Source of the DNA: Treponema sp. UBA6852
GTDB lineage: Bacteria > Spirochaetota > Spirochaetia > Treponematales > Treponemataceae
NCBI GenBank assembly: GCA_002449305.1
Contig: DKDI01000032.1
Span: 1 to 64,000 of the forward strand
Direction of reading: 5' to 3'
Length of the DNA stretch: 64,000 bases
Positions within the stretch are counted from its first letter, which is position 1, and the number at the start of each line of letters is the position of its first letter. Position numbers and translations under genes: made by a program. Under the pieces are notes generated by a model. The model worked only from the letters and a program-made list of their open reading frames with translations, was not told the origin of the DNA and did no database searches. Below, piece after piece: positions 49,304 through 58,568 of this stretch.

Positions 49304-49867
49304 TCACATAAACTTCCGGCTTTTTGGAAGCGCAAGCTTTTCCGTGTTGATTCCCTCAAGTTTAAGAAGCGCGATTTTGTTTTTGATTCCGCCGCCATAG
49401 CCAGTGAGACTTCCGTTTGAGCCGAGAACCCGGTGGCACGGAACCACAATGCAGATCGGATTCCAGCCGACAGCTCCGCCCACAGCCTGCGCGCTCATTT
49501 TCTCAAGCCCTTTTTTCGCGGCAATATTTTTTGCAATCCCACCGTAAGTCGCCGTTGCACCGAACGGAATTTTCAGCATCTCATCAACAACCAGTTTTCT
49601 GAAAGGCGTAAGATTTTCGATTCTGAATTCCGGAGTGAAGTCAGGATTCCGCCCCGAAAAATAAACGTCAAGCCAGCGGCAGGTTTCAAAAATCACGGAA
49701 GGCAAATCCGGGGAATCCGCAGAAAGTTTCTTTACCTCACCAGCTGAATTTTCTGCGTGCTTTTTCTCGTCGAACGAATATTCAAACCAAAGACCGGTCA
49801 GGAATTTTCCGTCGCTTTCGATAAAAATTTTTCCAAGCGGAGAGGCGTATTCAAAAATATATTTCAT
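49304..49867 (-). CDS. ogt: methylated-DNA--protein-cysteine methyltransferase
   Basis: 187-aa O6-alkylguanine repair protein with the suicide cysteine in IVVPCHRVLGSNGSLTGYGGG. An N-terminal ribonuclease-H-like domain precedes it. Start abuts the YkgJ-like gene stop. DNA repair in the cytoplasm; monocistronic control not evident. Confidence 0.95.
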   Translation of the reverse strand: MKYIFEYASPLGKIFIESDGKFLTGLWFEYSFDEKKHAENSAGEVKKLSADSPDLPSVIFETCRWLDVYFSGRNPDFTPEFRIENLTPFRKLVVDEMLKIPFGATATYGGIAKNIAAKKGLEKMSAQAVGGAVGWNPICIVVPCHRVLGSNGSLTGYGGGIKNKIALLKLEGINTEKLALPKSRKFM

Positions 49868-50362
49868 CTATTCAACCTCAGCAAATTTTTCGCGCCAGTC
49901 CTTCACGATGTCGGGATGGGAAGAAGCGTAAGAAAGGATTTTCCCACCAAGCCCGGATTTCACAAGCTCCTGAACTTCAGAGAACGGAAGCCGGTTCACC
50001 GCAGGGCAGGTCTTAGTCAGCGCGACAAAAATTTTTCCACCAGCGGATTTTCTCACAGCACGCAGCGGCCAGATTTTGCAGTCGAACGGCTTTTCCTCGG
50101 CAGAGAGAACGCAGCCTTTTTCAGAATCCAAAAACGGACAGGCGGCCTCCTCGTCAGGCTCATCGGTTTTGTAGCCGGCTGAAAGGTCAACGGTGAACGA
50201 ATCTTTCCCTACAGGGCGGAAACGTGCAAGCGGAAATTTTTTCTCAAGCCGTTCCTTTGTCTCCCGGTCAAAAAGCGGAGTTTCCCAAAGGCTCTGGCGG
50301 CGGAATGAGCAGCAGAACCGGCATGACGCGCAGTCGGATTTTTTCAAGATTTTTGAAAGCAT
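49868..50362 (-). CDS. YkgJ-family cysteine cluster protein
   Basis: 164-aa protein with cysteines arranged as CASCRFCC, then ACPFLDSEKGCVL and PFDCKIWPL, the YkgJ/FliB pattern for binding zinc or an iron-sulfur cluster. Function of the family is poorly known. It lies between a DUF2156 gene (2 bp) and ogt (0 bp), so the three are one operon. Confidence 0.88.
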   Translation of the reverse strand: MLSKILKKSDCASCRFCCSFRRQSLWETPLFDRETKERLEKKFPLARFRPVGKDSFTVDLSAGYKTDEPDEEAACPFLDSEKGCVLSAEEKPFDCKIWPLRAVRKSAGGKIFVALTKTCPAVNRLPFSEVQELVKSGLGGKILSYASSHPDIVKDWREKFAEVE

Positions 50363-50364
50363 GA

Positions 50365-51285
50365 TTATTTCTCCACCTCTCCGTAGAATTTGTCCAGAAT
50401 GATGTCGGGCTTGTACGAAAGTTTCGCCTTGCGCAGTCCTTCAACACCCATGTCCTCCTCGCGGTTAAGGTAAGTAAAATTTTCAGATTCCTTCGCAAAA
50501 AGATTGTTCACCACGGAATACGCTCCGTCCGCCGCATAATCTGAAAGCGCCTTCTCAAAATGAATGTCCAGAACCTGAGACGAAACCGGACTTGCAAGCG
50601 TCATCGCAGCAGGCTTCTTGTCAACGTAAAGAACTCCGCCCCGGATGTTCAGCGCAGAATGGAATTCAACCGCCGAGGTGATGCTCTTTTTTTCAAGCAA
50701 AAGCGCATGGTCAGGATTTCCGCCGGAAGAATTTTTCTCATCCAGCCACTTTTCTTCTATATAAATGATGTCATCCGCAATGTCATTCTGGGGGAAAGTC
50801 CTGAATTCCCAGCGGTTCTCGTAAAGCCGCATGAAGCGCGCGATGTGATTTTTTTTCTTGTGGAATTTCTGCCCCGGAAGCTCCGCAAGATTTTTCGCAA
50901 GGTAAATGTAGTCGCTGTCGTTGCGGTCAGAATTCCAGCTGATTTTAATTCCCGGAAAATTTTCGGCAAGGCAGGAATCAATCTCGTTTTTCTGGTCGCG
51001 CGTGCAGAGGCAGAATCTGAGAGGCGTTTTTTCCGCGGAACATTTTTCAACAAGAAAAGAAAGCGCATTCTTCAGAGAGGAATTTTCAGAAACCGCAAGA
51101 GGAAAACCGAATCCGTTCCTGCTACCGTTTCCGTTGTAACGCCGGAACAGAAATCCGTCCTTGACCAAAAGCTCGATTCCGTATTTGTCCTGAAGAAGAA
51201 AAATGCTTGCAGGCGCACTGTCGCTTCCCAAAAGTTTTTCCGCGCGGAGGTTCTGCCCAACCCACTCAAAGTCAGAAAGATTCAT
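50365..51285 (-). CDS. DUF2156 (GNAT-like, lysyltransferase C-domain type) protein
   Basis: 306-aa protein starting at ATG 51285; the longer frame to 51360 has no translation signal. Motifs PGQKFHKKKNHIARFMR and GAYSVVNNLFAKESENFTYLNREEDMGVEGLRKAKLSYKP match DUF2156, related to the catalytic part of phosphatidylglycerol lysyltransferases, with two GNAT-like halves. No membrane domain, so it is the soluble form with unknown substrate. First gene of the ykgJ-ogt operon. Confidence 0.88.
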   Translation of the reverse strand: MNLSDFEWVGQNLRAEKLLGSDSAPASIFLLQDKYGIELLVKDGFLFRRYNGNGSRNGFGFPLAVSENSSLKNALSFLVEKCSAEKTPLRFCLCTRDQKNEIDSCLAENFPGIKISWNSDRNDSDYIYLAKNLAELPGQKFHKKKNHIARFMRLYENRWEFRTFPQNDIADDIIYIEEKWLDEKNSSGGNPDHALLLEKKSITSAVEFHSALNIRGGVLYVDKKPAAMTLASPVSSQVLDIHFEKALSDYAADGAYSVVNNLFAKESENFTYLNREEDMGVEGLRKAKLSYKPDIILDKFYGEVEK

Positions 51286-51418
51286 GCAATAAAAATAATC
51301 ATAACGGGCGAACTTTGCAACAGATTTTTGTATAGTAAAAGTTTTGAAAAAATAACACATAAAAACAGCCGTGCAAAATTATGCAAAGCTGTTTTATTGA
51401 AAGCAAAAACTCCAGACG

Positions 51419-52267
51419 TTACCACGAAAGCCTGTATGAAACTCCCGGCTCAACTCCATGCGCAGTCGGAATCGCGCCGATGTTCATGCTTATGTTTACG
51501 CTGCTGTTCTTGTGATAGAAAAAAGGACGAACAAATCCGTAAGCTATAGACGCGCCAATAATGTAAGTTCCAACCTTAAATCCCGTTTCAGGATCTGCAA
51601 CGGCACACAAAATTCCAACCGCATCTGCCACTGTCATCAAAATTCCATCACCCCAGTGCCCATTCCTATATGAACCTAGTCCTAGCAAGATATTCTGAAA
51701 TCCGATTCCAAACCTTTCTCCTGTTGTGTAGTCGTTAGCCTGAATTTTTCCGCTAGCACCGACAACTTTTTTCTTGGTTAGAAGCTCCAGCGTTTCATCG
51801 CTTACAACATTGGCTCTATATGTATCCTGAATCGTGGCAGTTGTAACATCGAACGCCTGAATATCAAGAACATAAAAAGTTCCAAGAGGTTTAAAAGTTC
51901 CCGATATTACAGTCTGCGCGCCTGTTTTTGCTCCGAGCTGCTGCATTGTTTCATCGCTAACCTCGCCTGAAAGCTGAAAGTTCATCTCTTTTTTTATGAC
52001 ATCAAGATTTGCTCGAGTAACAACCTGAAGCTTTCTAAGCTGAACAACATCTGTAGTCAGCTCGCCAAGCATATATTCAGAAAGCTCGCTGTAAGACGAT
52101 GAAATTCCAAGAATTGCAACAGTTGTTTTGTTTTTTAGCGAAGAAGAAAATTTCTCTGCCGCCTGATTCAGCGCGTTATCAATCGTAACGCCTTTTGACT
52201 GCGAAAAAGAAACGGCAACACCAATCAAAGAAAACATGAACGCAAAAATTATTTTTCTCATTTTCAT
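51419..52267 (-). CDS. CsgG/LpoB-like exported protein
   Basis: 282-aa protein with a signal peptide (hydrophobic residues 6-19, cleavage near SFS|QSK). The CsgG-type fold is visible as TTVAILGISSSYSELSEYMLGELTTDVVQLRKLQVVTRANLD and GAKTGAQTVISGTFKPLG. Third gene of a three-gene envelope operon, 1 bp after the 241-aa-class lipoprotein gene (GGAGG inside the upstream stop). LpoB-like proteins activate cell-wall synthases or build export pores; which applies here is unknown. Confidence 0.85.
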   Translation of the reverse strand: MKMRKIIFAFMFSLIGVAVSFSQSKGVTIDNALNQAAEKFSSSLKNKTTVAILGISSSYSELSEYMLGELTTDVVQLRKLQVVTRANLDVIKKEMNFQLSGEVSDETMQQLGAKTGAQTVISGTFKPLGTFYVLDIQAFDVTTATIQDTYRANVVSDETLELLTKKKVVGASGKIQANDYTTGERFGIGFQNILLGLGSYRNGHWGDGILMTVADAVGILCAVADPETGFKVGTYIIGASIAYGFVRPFFYHKNSSVNISMNIGAIPTAHGVEPGVSYRLSW

Positions 52268-52268
52268 C

Positions 52269-52943
52269 TTAGCGAACCTCCGAAGTAATAACGCCTGCCT
52301 TATGCGCAGACAGCTGAACAGCGCGGTTTATTTCATCAAGCGAGCTTTTCTCTTCAGCAGTTTTTGCCTCGACTTTTCCCATGACAATCGCAAGCTGCTC
52401 ATCAAGAACGCTGTTGTCAATTCCGAACAATGCGTAATATCGGTATTCCACAACGCCGTCCTCTTTTCTTTTTACTTGGGTCCAGAATGTTGAAAGCCTT
52501 TGGAATCCGTTGATTTTTGACTGCGAGAATGCGCCTGTAACAGCTTTTGCCATTTTTATTTTGGCGTCGCTCGAGTCTTTGTTTCCGCTGGCAGCAGTTC
52601 CGGCTTCACGTGTAACTGTCTGTTCAATTCTGTTTGTCATCTCTCCAGACGCACGGTCTGTTTCAACCCAAATTCTAAGCAAGTCCCTGTCATCCCCATA
52701 GCCTTCAACCGCAATTAAAGCCTTATCTTTTGCCTCTGGCAAAGCGCTGAGCTTTCCGTAGTTCTGGGAAGAGACACATTCAACCCAGTCTGGAACTCCT
52801 TTTCCAAATTCAGAGCCTTGCCAATCAAGAAGCTCCGTTCCACTGACTTGCGCAGCTGTTTCTGGCTTTGACGGAGCCGAAGCGCAGCCAATCACGCAGG
52901 AGCAAATCAAAGCAGCCCCGGCAATCAAAATAATTTTCTTCAT
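52269..52943 (-). CDS. lipoprotein, LPP20-like
   Basis: 224-aa lipoprotein from ATG 52943 (AGGAGG upstream) with a lipobox VIGC and a body beginning GKGVPDWVECVSSQNYG, then ALIAVEGYGDDRDLLRIWVETDRASGEM. The GxPDWV motif is seen in LPP20 and related spirochaete envelope proteins. Middle gene of the operon with its neighbours. Confidence 0.75.
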   Translation of the reverse strand: MKKIILIAGAALICSCVIGCASAPSKPETAAQVSGTELLDWQGSEFGKGVPDWVECVSSQNYGKLSALPEAKDKALIAVEGYGDDRDLLRIWVETDRASGEMTNRIEQTVTREAGTAASGNKDSSDAKIKMAKAVTGAFSQSKINGFQRLSTFWTQVKRKEDGVVEYRYYALFGIDNSVLDEQLAIVMGKVEAKTAEEKSSLDEINRAVQLSAHKAGVITSEVR

Positions 52944-52977
52944 TTGTCTTCCTCCTGAAAAAACTGAGATTCGGTTT

Positions 52978-53976
52978 TTAAAACAATGAATCAATCAGGT
53001 TTTCCTTTAAATCTTTTTCTATTTCAACGCGCGCCTTAGCGTACGCATTGCTCAAATCACGGTGGCCGTATTTTGGATATTGCCTTGAATAAGAGCCTAA
53101 AATCTCGTTGCTTCCATCCAGAGAAAAAACCTGAAGCGAGATTGCAGGACGCACAAAAACGCCGACTGCATTTTTTGACTCTGAATAATGAACGTTTCCT
53201 GAAATCAGAAAATTCGGATTTTTTATTCCGCAGACAAAGCCTTTAGACTCCAAAAGCTGCTGAACCGTATAAGACACGTTTTTTTCGGCATCATTTTTAA
53301 TTTCCACGCTGAAAGTCAACTTCGGCTTTTCACGCGACATAATGCCGCCCGCCCGCTCTGAAAGAATCCCGATTGACTTTAAGCTTTCACTTCCGCTTTT
53401 CGCGTCAAGAACAGAAAGGCTCTGCACCGTATCCCGCAATTTTTCAAGCGAAATAATAGCAGAATTTGCAACAGAAAAAGCAAGATAAGGATTTTTTGAG
53501 TTTTCAGATTTTTGGATTTTCTCATTCACGCTTAAAATTCCAGCAGATAAAATTCCTTGGAATTCGTTTATCGCATCGCTTTTTTTAATGTAGGCGCAAA
53601 CCGAATATTCGTTCCGCGCGGAATTGAAAAAGGAATTCGTAAAAGAAACCGCAGGAAGCTTTGTTTCAGATGCAACATTTGTTTCTGAATAAACTGAACG
53701 CTGCTTTTCAGTGTTTCCAAAAGAATTTCCGGATAAGCTTTCGCTTCCGTGCAATTTCGCAGAACGCTGAACAGAAATCTTTGCTTCAAAATACAAAGCC
53801 AGTTCAGAAAGCGCAGAATCCTTTGCCGCAGCTTCGCTATAGCCAGTTCCAACCGCTGATATATATTCAAAATCAGAAAACTGCAAGCCTTTGTTCTCAT
53901 ACCAAAGCGGAAAATTCTCGCAGAAAAGATTCGAAACTAAAATAAAAAAGCCCGCAAATAAAATCCTTTTTTTCAT
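52978..53976 (-). CDS. LPP20-family exported protein
   Basis: 332-aa protein with signal peptide (MKKRILFAGFFILVSNLFC|EN; the cysteine may be a lipobox). The body opens FPLWYENKGLQFSDFEYISAVGTGYSEAAAKDSALSELALYFEAKISV, matching the LPP20/ SIMPL-like exported family. First of three envelope genes, divergent from an XRE regulator. Confidence 0.75.
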   Translation of the reverse strand: MKKRILFAGFFILVSNLFCENFPLWYENKGLQFSDFEYISAVGTGYSEAAAKDSALSELALYFEAKISVQRSAKLHGSESLSGNSFGNTEKQRSVYSETNVASETKLPAVSFTNSFFNSARNEYSVCAYIKKSDAINEFQGILSAGILSVNEKIQKSENSKNPYLAFSVANSAIISLEKLRDTVQSLSVLDAKSGSESLKSIGILSERAGGIMSREKPKLTFSVEIKNDAEKNVSYTVQQLLESKGFVCGIKNPNFLISGNVHYSESKNAVGVFVRPAISLQVFSLDGSNEILGSYSRQYPKYGHRDLSNAYAKARVEIEKDLKENLIDSLF

Positions 53977-54002
53977 ATTTTCATGATTTCCATTCTTCAG
54001 TT

Positions 54003-54107
54003 TTCCAAATATTCACCCATTTTTAGCTATAAGCGGTCTTAATATAACACTTAAATTCCAAATATTCAACCATATTTTATTTAAAAATGGCTTATTAAGA
54101 TATTTGG
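54003..54107. promoter_or_regulatory. repeated operator-like motif between the envelope operon and xre
   Basis: TTCCAAATATTCACCCAT (54003-54020) and TTCCAAATATTCAACCAT (54056-54073) are direct repeats 53 bases apart, with the inverted core ATATTTGG at 54100-54107. Three spaced copies in a divergent intergenic region suggest binding sites for the adjacent XRE protein. Confidence 0.6.
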
Positions 54108-54136
54108 ATTTTTATGTCTTTGTTCAAAATAATGCT

Positions 54137-54469
54137 ATGAAATCTTCAGACATTCAAAAAAGGCTGGCGGAAAACCTAAAAAGAATCAGAAAGCAGCAGA
54201 AGCTTACGCAATTTGAGCTTGCGGAAAAAGCTGGAATTTCCGATGAGACAATAAAAAACATCGAGCTTTGCAAAACCTGGACCAGCGAAAAAACGCTCTC
54301 GCAGATTACAGATTCATTGCAGGTTGACATTCACACGCTTTTTCTTCCAATCGCTTCAAGTTTTGACAAGCAAATTTCAGATGACAACAGGCAAATCAAA
54401 GAGAATATAATAGAAAACTTGCGGAAATTTATTGACGAAAATTTACGGAAAATGGCTGATGAATGCTAA
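54137..54469 (+). CDS. XRE-family transcriptional regulator
   Basis: 110-aa protein from ATG 54137 (MKSSDIQKRLAENLKRIRKQQKLTQFELAEKAGISDETIKNIE), a clear helix-turn-helix, followed by an acidic C-terminal helix. Divergent from the LPP20/LpoB-like operon and likely its regulator. A weak AT-rich hairpin follows. Confidence 0.88.
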   Translation: MKSSDIQKRLAENLKRIRKQQKLTQFELAEKAGISDETIKNIELCKTWTSEKTLSQITDSLQVDIHTLFLPIASSFDKQISDDNRQIKENIIENLRKFIDENLRKMADEC

Positions 54470-54569
54470 AGCAGTTGTTTGCCAGTTTTAATTTAAAATT
54501 AAAAGTCCTCTTTAGAACTTTTTTCATTCCATTGATTTTTTTCATTTAAAATATCATTATGTTCCCACT

Positions 54570-56264
54570 ATGTTCAAACCAGAAATTCTTAACACATTAA
54601 AAAAGTATTCAGCAAAAACATTTTTAAATGATCTTACAGCTGGAATTATCGTTGGCATTGTTGCGCTTCCATTGGCAATAGCTTTTGCAATCGCTTCAGG
54701 AGTAGAGCCGGAGCGCGGACTTTTTACAGCAATCGTAGCAGGATTTTTTATTTCGCTTTTAGGCGGAAGTCGTGTGCAGATTGGAGGACCAACAGGAGCA
54801 TTTGCTGTAATTGTTTACGGTGTTGTCGCAAAGTACGGATATTCAGGACTCGCAACTGCAACTGTAATGGCGGGAATTCTTTTGATAATGCTAGGCGCAT
54901 TTAAAATGGGCGGGCTTGTAAAATTTATTCCATACACAATCGTAACAGGATTCACAGCAGGAATCGCAGTAACAATCGCAACAGGACAAATCGGAGATTT
55001 TCTTGGACTTTCAATTTCAGTTTTTCCGGAAGGATTTTCAAAAATGCCAGGAAACTTCGTTGGCAAAATTGAAACTTATGCAATGAACATAACCCACATA
55101 AATTACTACTCGCTGATTATGGCTTCGGTTTGTCTTGCAGTAATTTTTACATGGCCTCGCTTCTACAAAAAAATCACAGGAAAAATTCCAGGCAGCTTGA
55201 TTGTAATTATACTCGCAACAGCAGCAAGCATTCTTCTAAAAAAATACGCAGGACTTGAAACAGACACAATCGGCTCTCGGTACGGAAGGATACCTTCAAC
55301 ATTGCCTTCCCCTTCACTTCCGCAGTTCAGCGTGGAAACAATCACAGCTCTTTTCCCAACTTCAATTTCCATTGCAGTTCTGGCGGCAATCGAAAGTCTT
55401 TTGAGCGCAGTTGTCGCAGACGGAATGACAGGCACAAAACACGACTCAGACACAGAACTTATTGCGCAAGGAATTGCAAACATAGCATCCCCAATTTTCG
55501 GCGGAATTCCTGCAACCGGAGCAATAGCGCGCACTGCCACAAATATAAAGAACGGCGGAAAAACTCCTGTGGCAGGAATAATCCATGCAATCACGCTTCT
55601 TCTTATAATGCTGATTCTTGGAAAATATGCGGTCTACATTCCAATGGCGGCGCTTTCCGCAGTGCTGATAAATGTTTCCTGGAACATGGCAGGATTCCCG
55701 GCGGTCAAGGCTTTGCTAAAAGGTCAAAAATCCGACATCTTTGTTTTGGCGGCGACTTTCCTTATCACGGTTTTTATCGACTTAACAGTTGCAATTGAAT
55801 TTGGTCTTGGATTCGCAGCGTTCTTCTTTATTAAAAAAATGATAGATGTTTCAGAAGTTCAGAACAAACGCGATTCTATTGCAGGCGGAATTTCAGGAAA
55901 TTCATTTTTGGAAGAAAACATTGAAGTTCCAGAAGGCGCAGTTGTCTATGAAATTGACGGTCCGCTTTTTTTTGGAACTGTAAGAAAATTTGAATTTGCA
56001 ATTGAACGCGCAGGAGCGAATGCAAAAGTTCTTGTGCTCAGAATGCGAAACATGATTTACATTGATGCCGGCGGAATCCGCGCGCTTGAACAGGCAAAGG
56101 CAGCTTGTGATAAAAACGGAATCACAATTGTAATATCAGGAATCCACACGCAGCCCTACATTCTTTTCAGCAAAATGGGAATGATTGAAAAACTCGGAAA
56201 AGAAAATATTTGCGCAGACATAAAAGAAGCATTAAGCAGAACGAAACTGCTTCTTGAAAAGTAA
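54570..56264 (+). CDS. SulP-family anion transporter with STAS domain
   Basis: 564-aa SLC26/SulP permease. About twelve membrane segments occupy residues 20-420, with family wording GLFTAIVAGFFISLLGGSRVQIGGPTGAF and TGTKHDSDTELIAQGIANIASPIFGGIPATGAIART. The C-terminal STAS domain is about residues 450-560 (VLVLRMRNMIYIDAGGIRAL). It probably takes up sulfate, bicarbonate or another small anion. Followed by a strong terminator. Confidence 0.93.
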   Translation: MFKPEILNTLKKYSAKTFLNDLTAGIIVGIVALPLAIAFAIASGVEPERGLFTAIVAGFFISLLGGSRVQIGGPTGAFAVIVYGVVAKYGYSGLATATVMAGILLIMLGAFKMGGLVKFIPYTIVTGFTAGIAVTIATGQIGDFLGLSISVFPEGFSKMPGNFVGKIETYAMNITHINYYSLIMASVCLAVIFTWPRFYKKITGKIPGSLIVIILATAASILLKKYAGLETDTIGSRYGRIPSTLPSPSLPQFSVETITALFPTSISIAVLAAIESLLSAVVADGMTGTKHDSDTELIAQGIANIASPIFGGIPATGAIARTATNIKNGGKTPVAGIIHAITLLLIMLILGKYAVYIPMAALSAVLINVSWNMAGFPAVKALLKGQKSDIFVLAATFLITVFIDLTVAIEFGLGFAAFFFIKKMIDVSEVQNKRDSIAGGISGNSFLEENIEVPEGAVVYEIDGPLFFGTVRKFEFAIERAGANAKVLVLRMRNMIYIDAGGIRALEQAKAACDKNGITIVISGIHTQPYILFSKMGMIEKLGKENICADIKEALSRTKLLLEK

Positions 56265-56270
56265 AAATTC

Positions 56271-56306
56271 CGGCTGTCCTATTTTTTTAGGGCAGCTATT
56301 TTTTTT
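56271..56306 (+). terminator. Rho-independent terminator of sulP
   Basis: GCTGTCCT / AGGGCAGC stem (8 bp with one G-U pair), 8-base loop, then a T8 run (56299-56306). Confidence 0.85.
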
Positions 56307-56347
56307 AAAGTATATCAATTATTTTTTTTTAATTGTATACTAAGCAC

Positions 56348-57274
56348 ATGATTGAAGAAAAAGAAACTGATACAGAAATTCAAAAAGCTGGACCAAAAAC
56401 CGCGCTTGTTTCCATCGTAGGCCGGCCTTCAGCAGGAAAGTCAACATTTTTAAATACAGCAAGCGGAGAAAAAGTCAGCATAGTTTCTCCGGTTCCGCAG
56501 ACAACAAGAAACGCAATCCGCGGAATAATAAACACATCTCTTGGACAACTAGTTTTTATTGACACGCCAGGTCTTCATCTAAGCGAAAAAAAACTGAACC
56601 TAAAACTTTCAAACATTGCGCAAGAAAACATAAAGGAAAGCGATGCAATTCTTTACATCATGGATTCAACTCGCCCACACAACGAGGAAGAAGAAATGAT
56701 TGCTTCACTTTTAATTCCGCACAAAGACAAAGTTGTAATCGCAATCAATAAAACAGAAGACTCAAAATCTAATCCGCTAAATTCCAGAAGCTTCATTCAA
56801 AAGAATTTTCCAGATTTTCCAAGTGAGCGGATTATTGAAATTAGCGCAAAAGAAGACAAAAATATAAATGAAGTTTTAAAATCTCTTTTCAATCTTGCAA
56901 AAGAAGAGCCGCATCTTTATCCAGAAGAATTTTACACGGATCAAGAAGTTGATTTTAGAATCGCAGAAATTATCCGCGGGCAGGCAATCAACAGGCTTGA
57001 ACAGGAACTTCCGCACGCAATCTATGTTGAAATCAGCGACCTTAAAATGCAAACTCCGAAACTTTTAAAAGTTCTTGCCTACATTTATGTCGAGCGCGAA
57101 AGTCAAAAAGGAATCGTAATTGGAAAAGGCGCGTCAATGATAAAAACCATCAGAGTTGAATCAATTAAAGAATGCAGAAAAATTTTTCCATATAAAGTTG
57201 ACATCGACCTGCGCGTAAAAGTTGATAAAAACTGGCGGCAGAAAGATAAAGTCCTAAACAAACTTATAAAGTAG
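56348..57274 (+). CDS. era: GTPase Era
   Basis: 308-aa ribosome-assembly GTPase from ATG 56348. G1 GRPSAGKST, G2 region QTTRNAIRGI, G3 DTPG, G4 NKTE (NKxD variant). The C-terminal KH domain binds 16S rRNA (GIVIGKGASMIKTIRVESIKE). A TATACT box ends 6 bases before the start codon, so the transcript may be leaderless. The family is essential and normally single-copy. Confidence 0.95.
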   Translation: MIEEKETDTEIQKAGPKTALVSIVGRPSAGKSTFLNTASGEKVSIVSPVPQTTRNAIRGIINTSLGQLVFIDTPGLHLSEKKLNLKLSNIAQENIKESDAILYIMDSTRPHNEEEEMIASLLIPHKDKVVIAINKTEDSKSNPLNSRSFIQKNFPDFPSERIIEISAKEDKNINEVLKSLFNLAKEEPHLYPEEFYTDQEVDFRIAEIIRGQAINRLEQELPHAIYVEISDLKMQTPKLLKVLAYIYVERESQKGIVIGKGASMIKTIRVESIKECRKIFPYKVDIDLRVKVDKNWRQKDKVLNKLIK

Positions 57275-57388
57275 TTTTTTTCATGCGGAAATTTTGTTTA
57301 TTGAAGAATTGAAGCAAAAGCATTAAAATGGTTGCATTCTAAAAATTCACTTTGAGCGACTTTTTAAATTTTTATTAAGGGAAAAAAT

Positions 57389-58519
57389 ATGAAACTTACT
57401 TGCGGCATAGTCGGACTTCCAAATGTAGGAAAGTCTACAATTTTCAGCGCGCTAACAAAAGCTCCTGCAGAAGCTGCGAACTATCCATTCTGCACAATTG
57501 ATCCAAACATTGGAATTGTTGATTTACCAGATGAAAGACTGGACTTCATGGCGAGCGTTTTTCAGCCAAAGAAAAAAATTCCTGCGACAGTTGATTTTGT
57601 TGATATTGCAGGCCTGATAAAAGGAGCTTCAAGCGGCGAAGGTCTTGGAAATAAATTTCTTGCAAACATCCGTGAAACAGCAGTCATTGCCCATGTTGTC
57701 CGCTGCTTTGACAACCCAGACATTCAGCACGTCCGCGATGACGCAAGAACAGAAGCTCCTGTAGACCCTGAAAGCGACATCCTTACAATTGACTTTGAAC
57801 TTGCTCAGGCTGATCTGGACACAATTGCAAAGCGCGCAGAAAAAATTACAAAGCAAATCCGTGCGCTAGGAAAAGACGAGGAAAAACGTCTTGCTCCATA
57901 TTTCAGCGCAGTCGAAAAAATCAAGCCTCTTCTTACAGATGGAAAATGTGCCCGCATGGCAGATTTGACTGATGAAGAAAAAAATGCAGTTTACGATCTT
58001 CACTTGCTCACAATAAAGCCGCAAGTTTTTATCTGCAATATAGACGAAGATACAATTCCAGCAGGAACAAACAAATATGTTGAAACCGTCCAGAAAATTG
58101 CAAAGGAACAAAAATCAGAAGCAATTGTTATCTGCGGAAAATTTGAAGCTGATCTTGCAGAAATCGATGACGAAAACGACCGCAAGGAATTCATGGAAAG
58201 TGCAGGATTAAAAGAATCTGTACTTTCAGTTCTTGCAAAGCATGTTTATCATCTTATGGGACTTAGAACATTTTTTACAGGCGGTTCTGATGAATGCCGC
58301 GCCTGGACAATTCACGAAGGAGACAAAGCCCCACAAGCAGCCGGCGTAATTCACACAGATTTTGAAAAGGGATTTATAAAAGCTGAAGCTTACACTGTTG
58401 ATGACTTGAGGCAATATGGTTCAGAAGCAAAAATAAAAGAAGCTGGAAAATATCGTCAAGAAGGAAAAGATTACGTTGTTCAAGATGGCGATGTTCTTTT
58501 CTTTAAATTCAATGTATAA
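57389..58519 (+). CDS. ychF: Obg-family ATPase YchF (OLA1-like)
   Basis: 376-aa protein. G1 [10 protein letters not shown]3 [11 protein letters not shown]4-like NIDE characteristic of the ATP-binding branch, and C-terminal TGS domain ([14 protein letters not shown]). A good ribosome site (AAGGGAAAAAAT) precedes ATG 57389. Involved in translation-related stress and oxidative responses in other bacteria. Slightly longer than the usual ~363 residues. Confidence 0.95.
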   Translation: MKLTCGIVGLPNVGKSTIFSALTKAPAEAANYPFCTIDPNIGIVDLPDERLDFMASVFQPKKKIPATVDFVDIAGLIKGASSGEGLGNKFLANIRETAVIAHVVRCFDNPDIQHVRDDARTEAPVDPESDILTIDFELAQADLDTIAKRAEKITKQIRALGKDEEKRLAPYFSAVEKIKPLLTDGKCARMADLTDEEKNAVYDLHLLTIKPQVFICNIDEDTIPAGTNKYVETVQKIAKEQKSEAIVICGKFEADLAEIDDENDRKEFMESAGLKESVLSVLAKHVYHLMGLRTFFTGGSDECRAWTIHEGDKAPQAAGVIHTDFEKGFIKAEAYTVDDLRQYGSEAKIKEAGKYRQEGKDYVVQDGDVLFFKFNV

Positions 58520-58527
58520 ACAAATCT

Positions 58528-58561
58528 TGCACTGCTACAAAAACAGCAGTGCATTTTTTTT
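58528..58561. terminator. terminator between ychF and the RluA-type gene
   Basis: Perfect 9-bp stem TGCACTGCT / AGCAGTGCA with loop ACAAAAAC (58528-58553) and eight Ts. It lies between two convergent genes and can serve ychF. Confidence 0.9.
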
Positions 58562-58568
58562 CAGCAAA

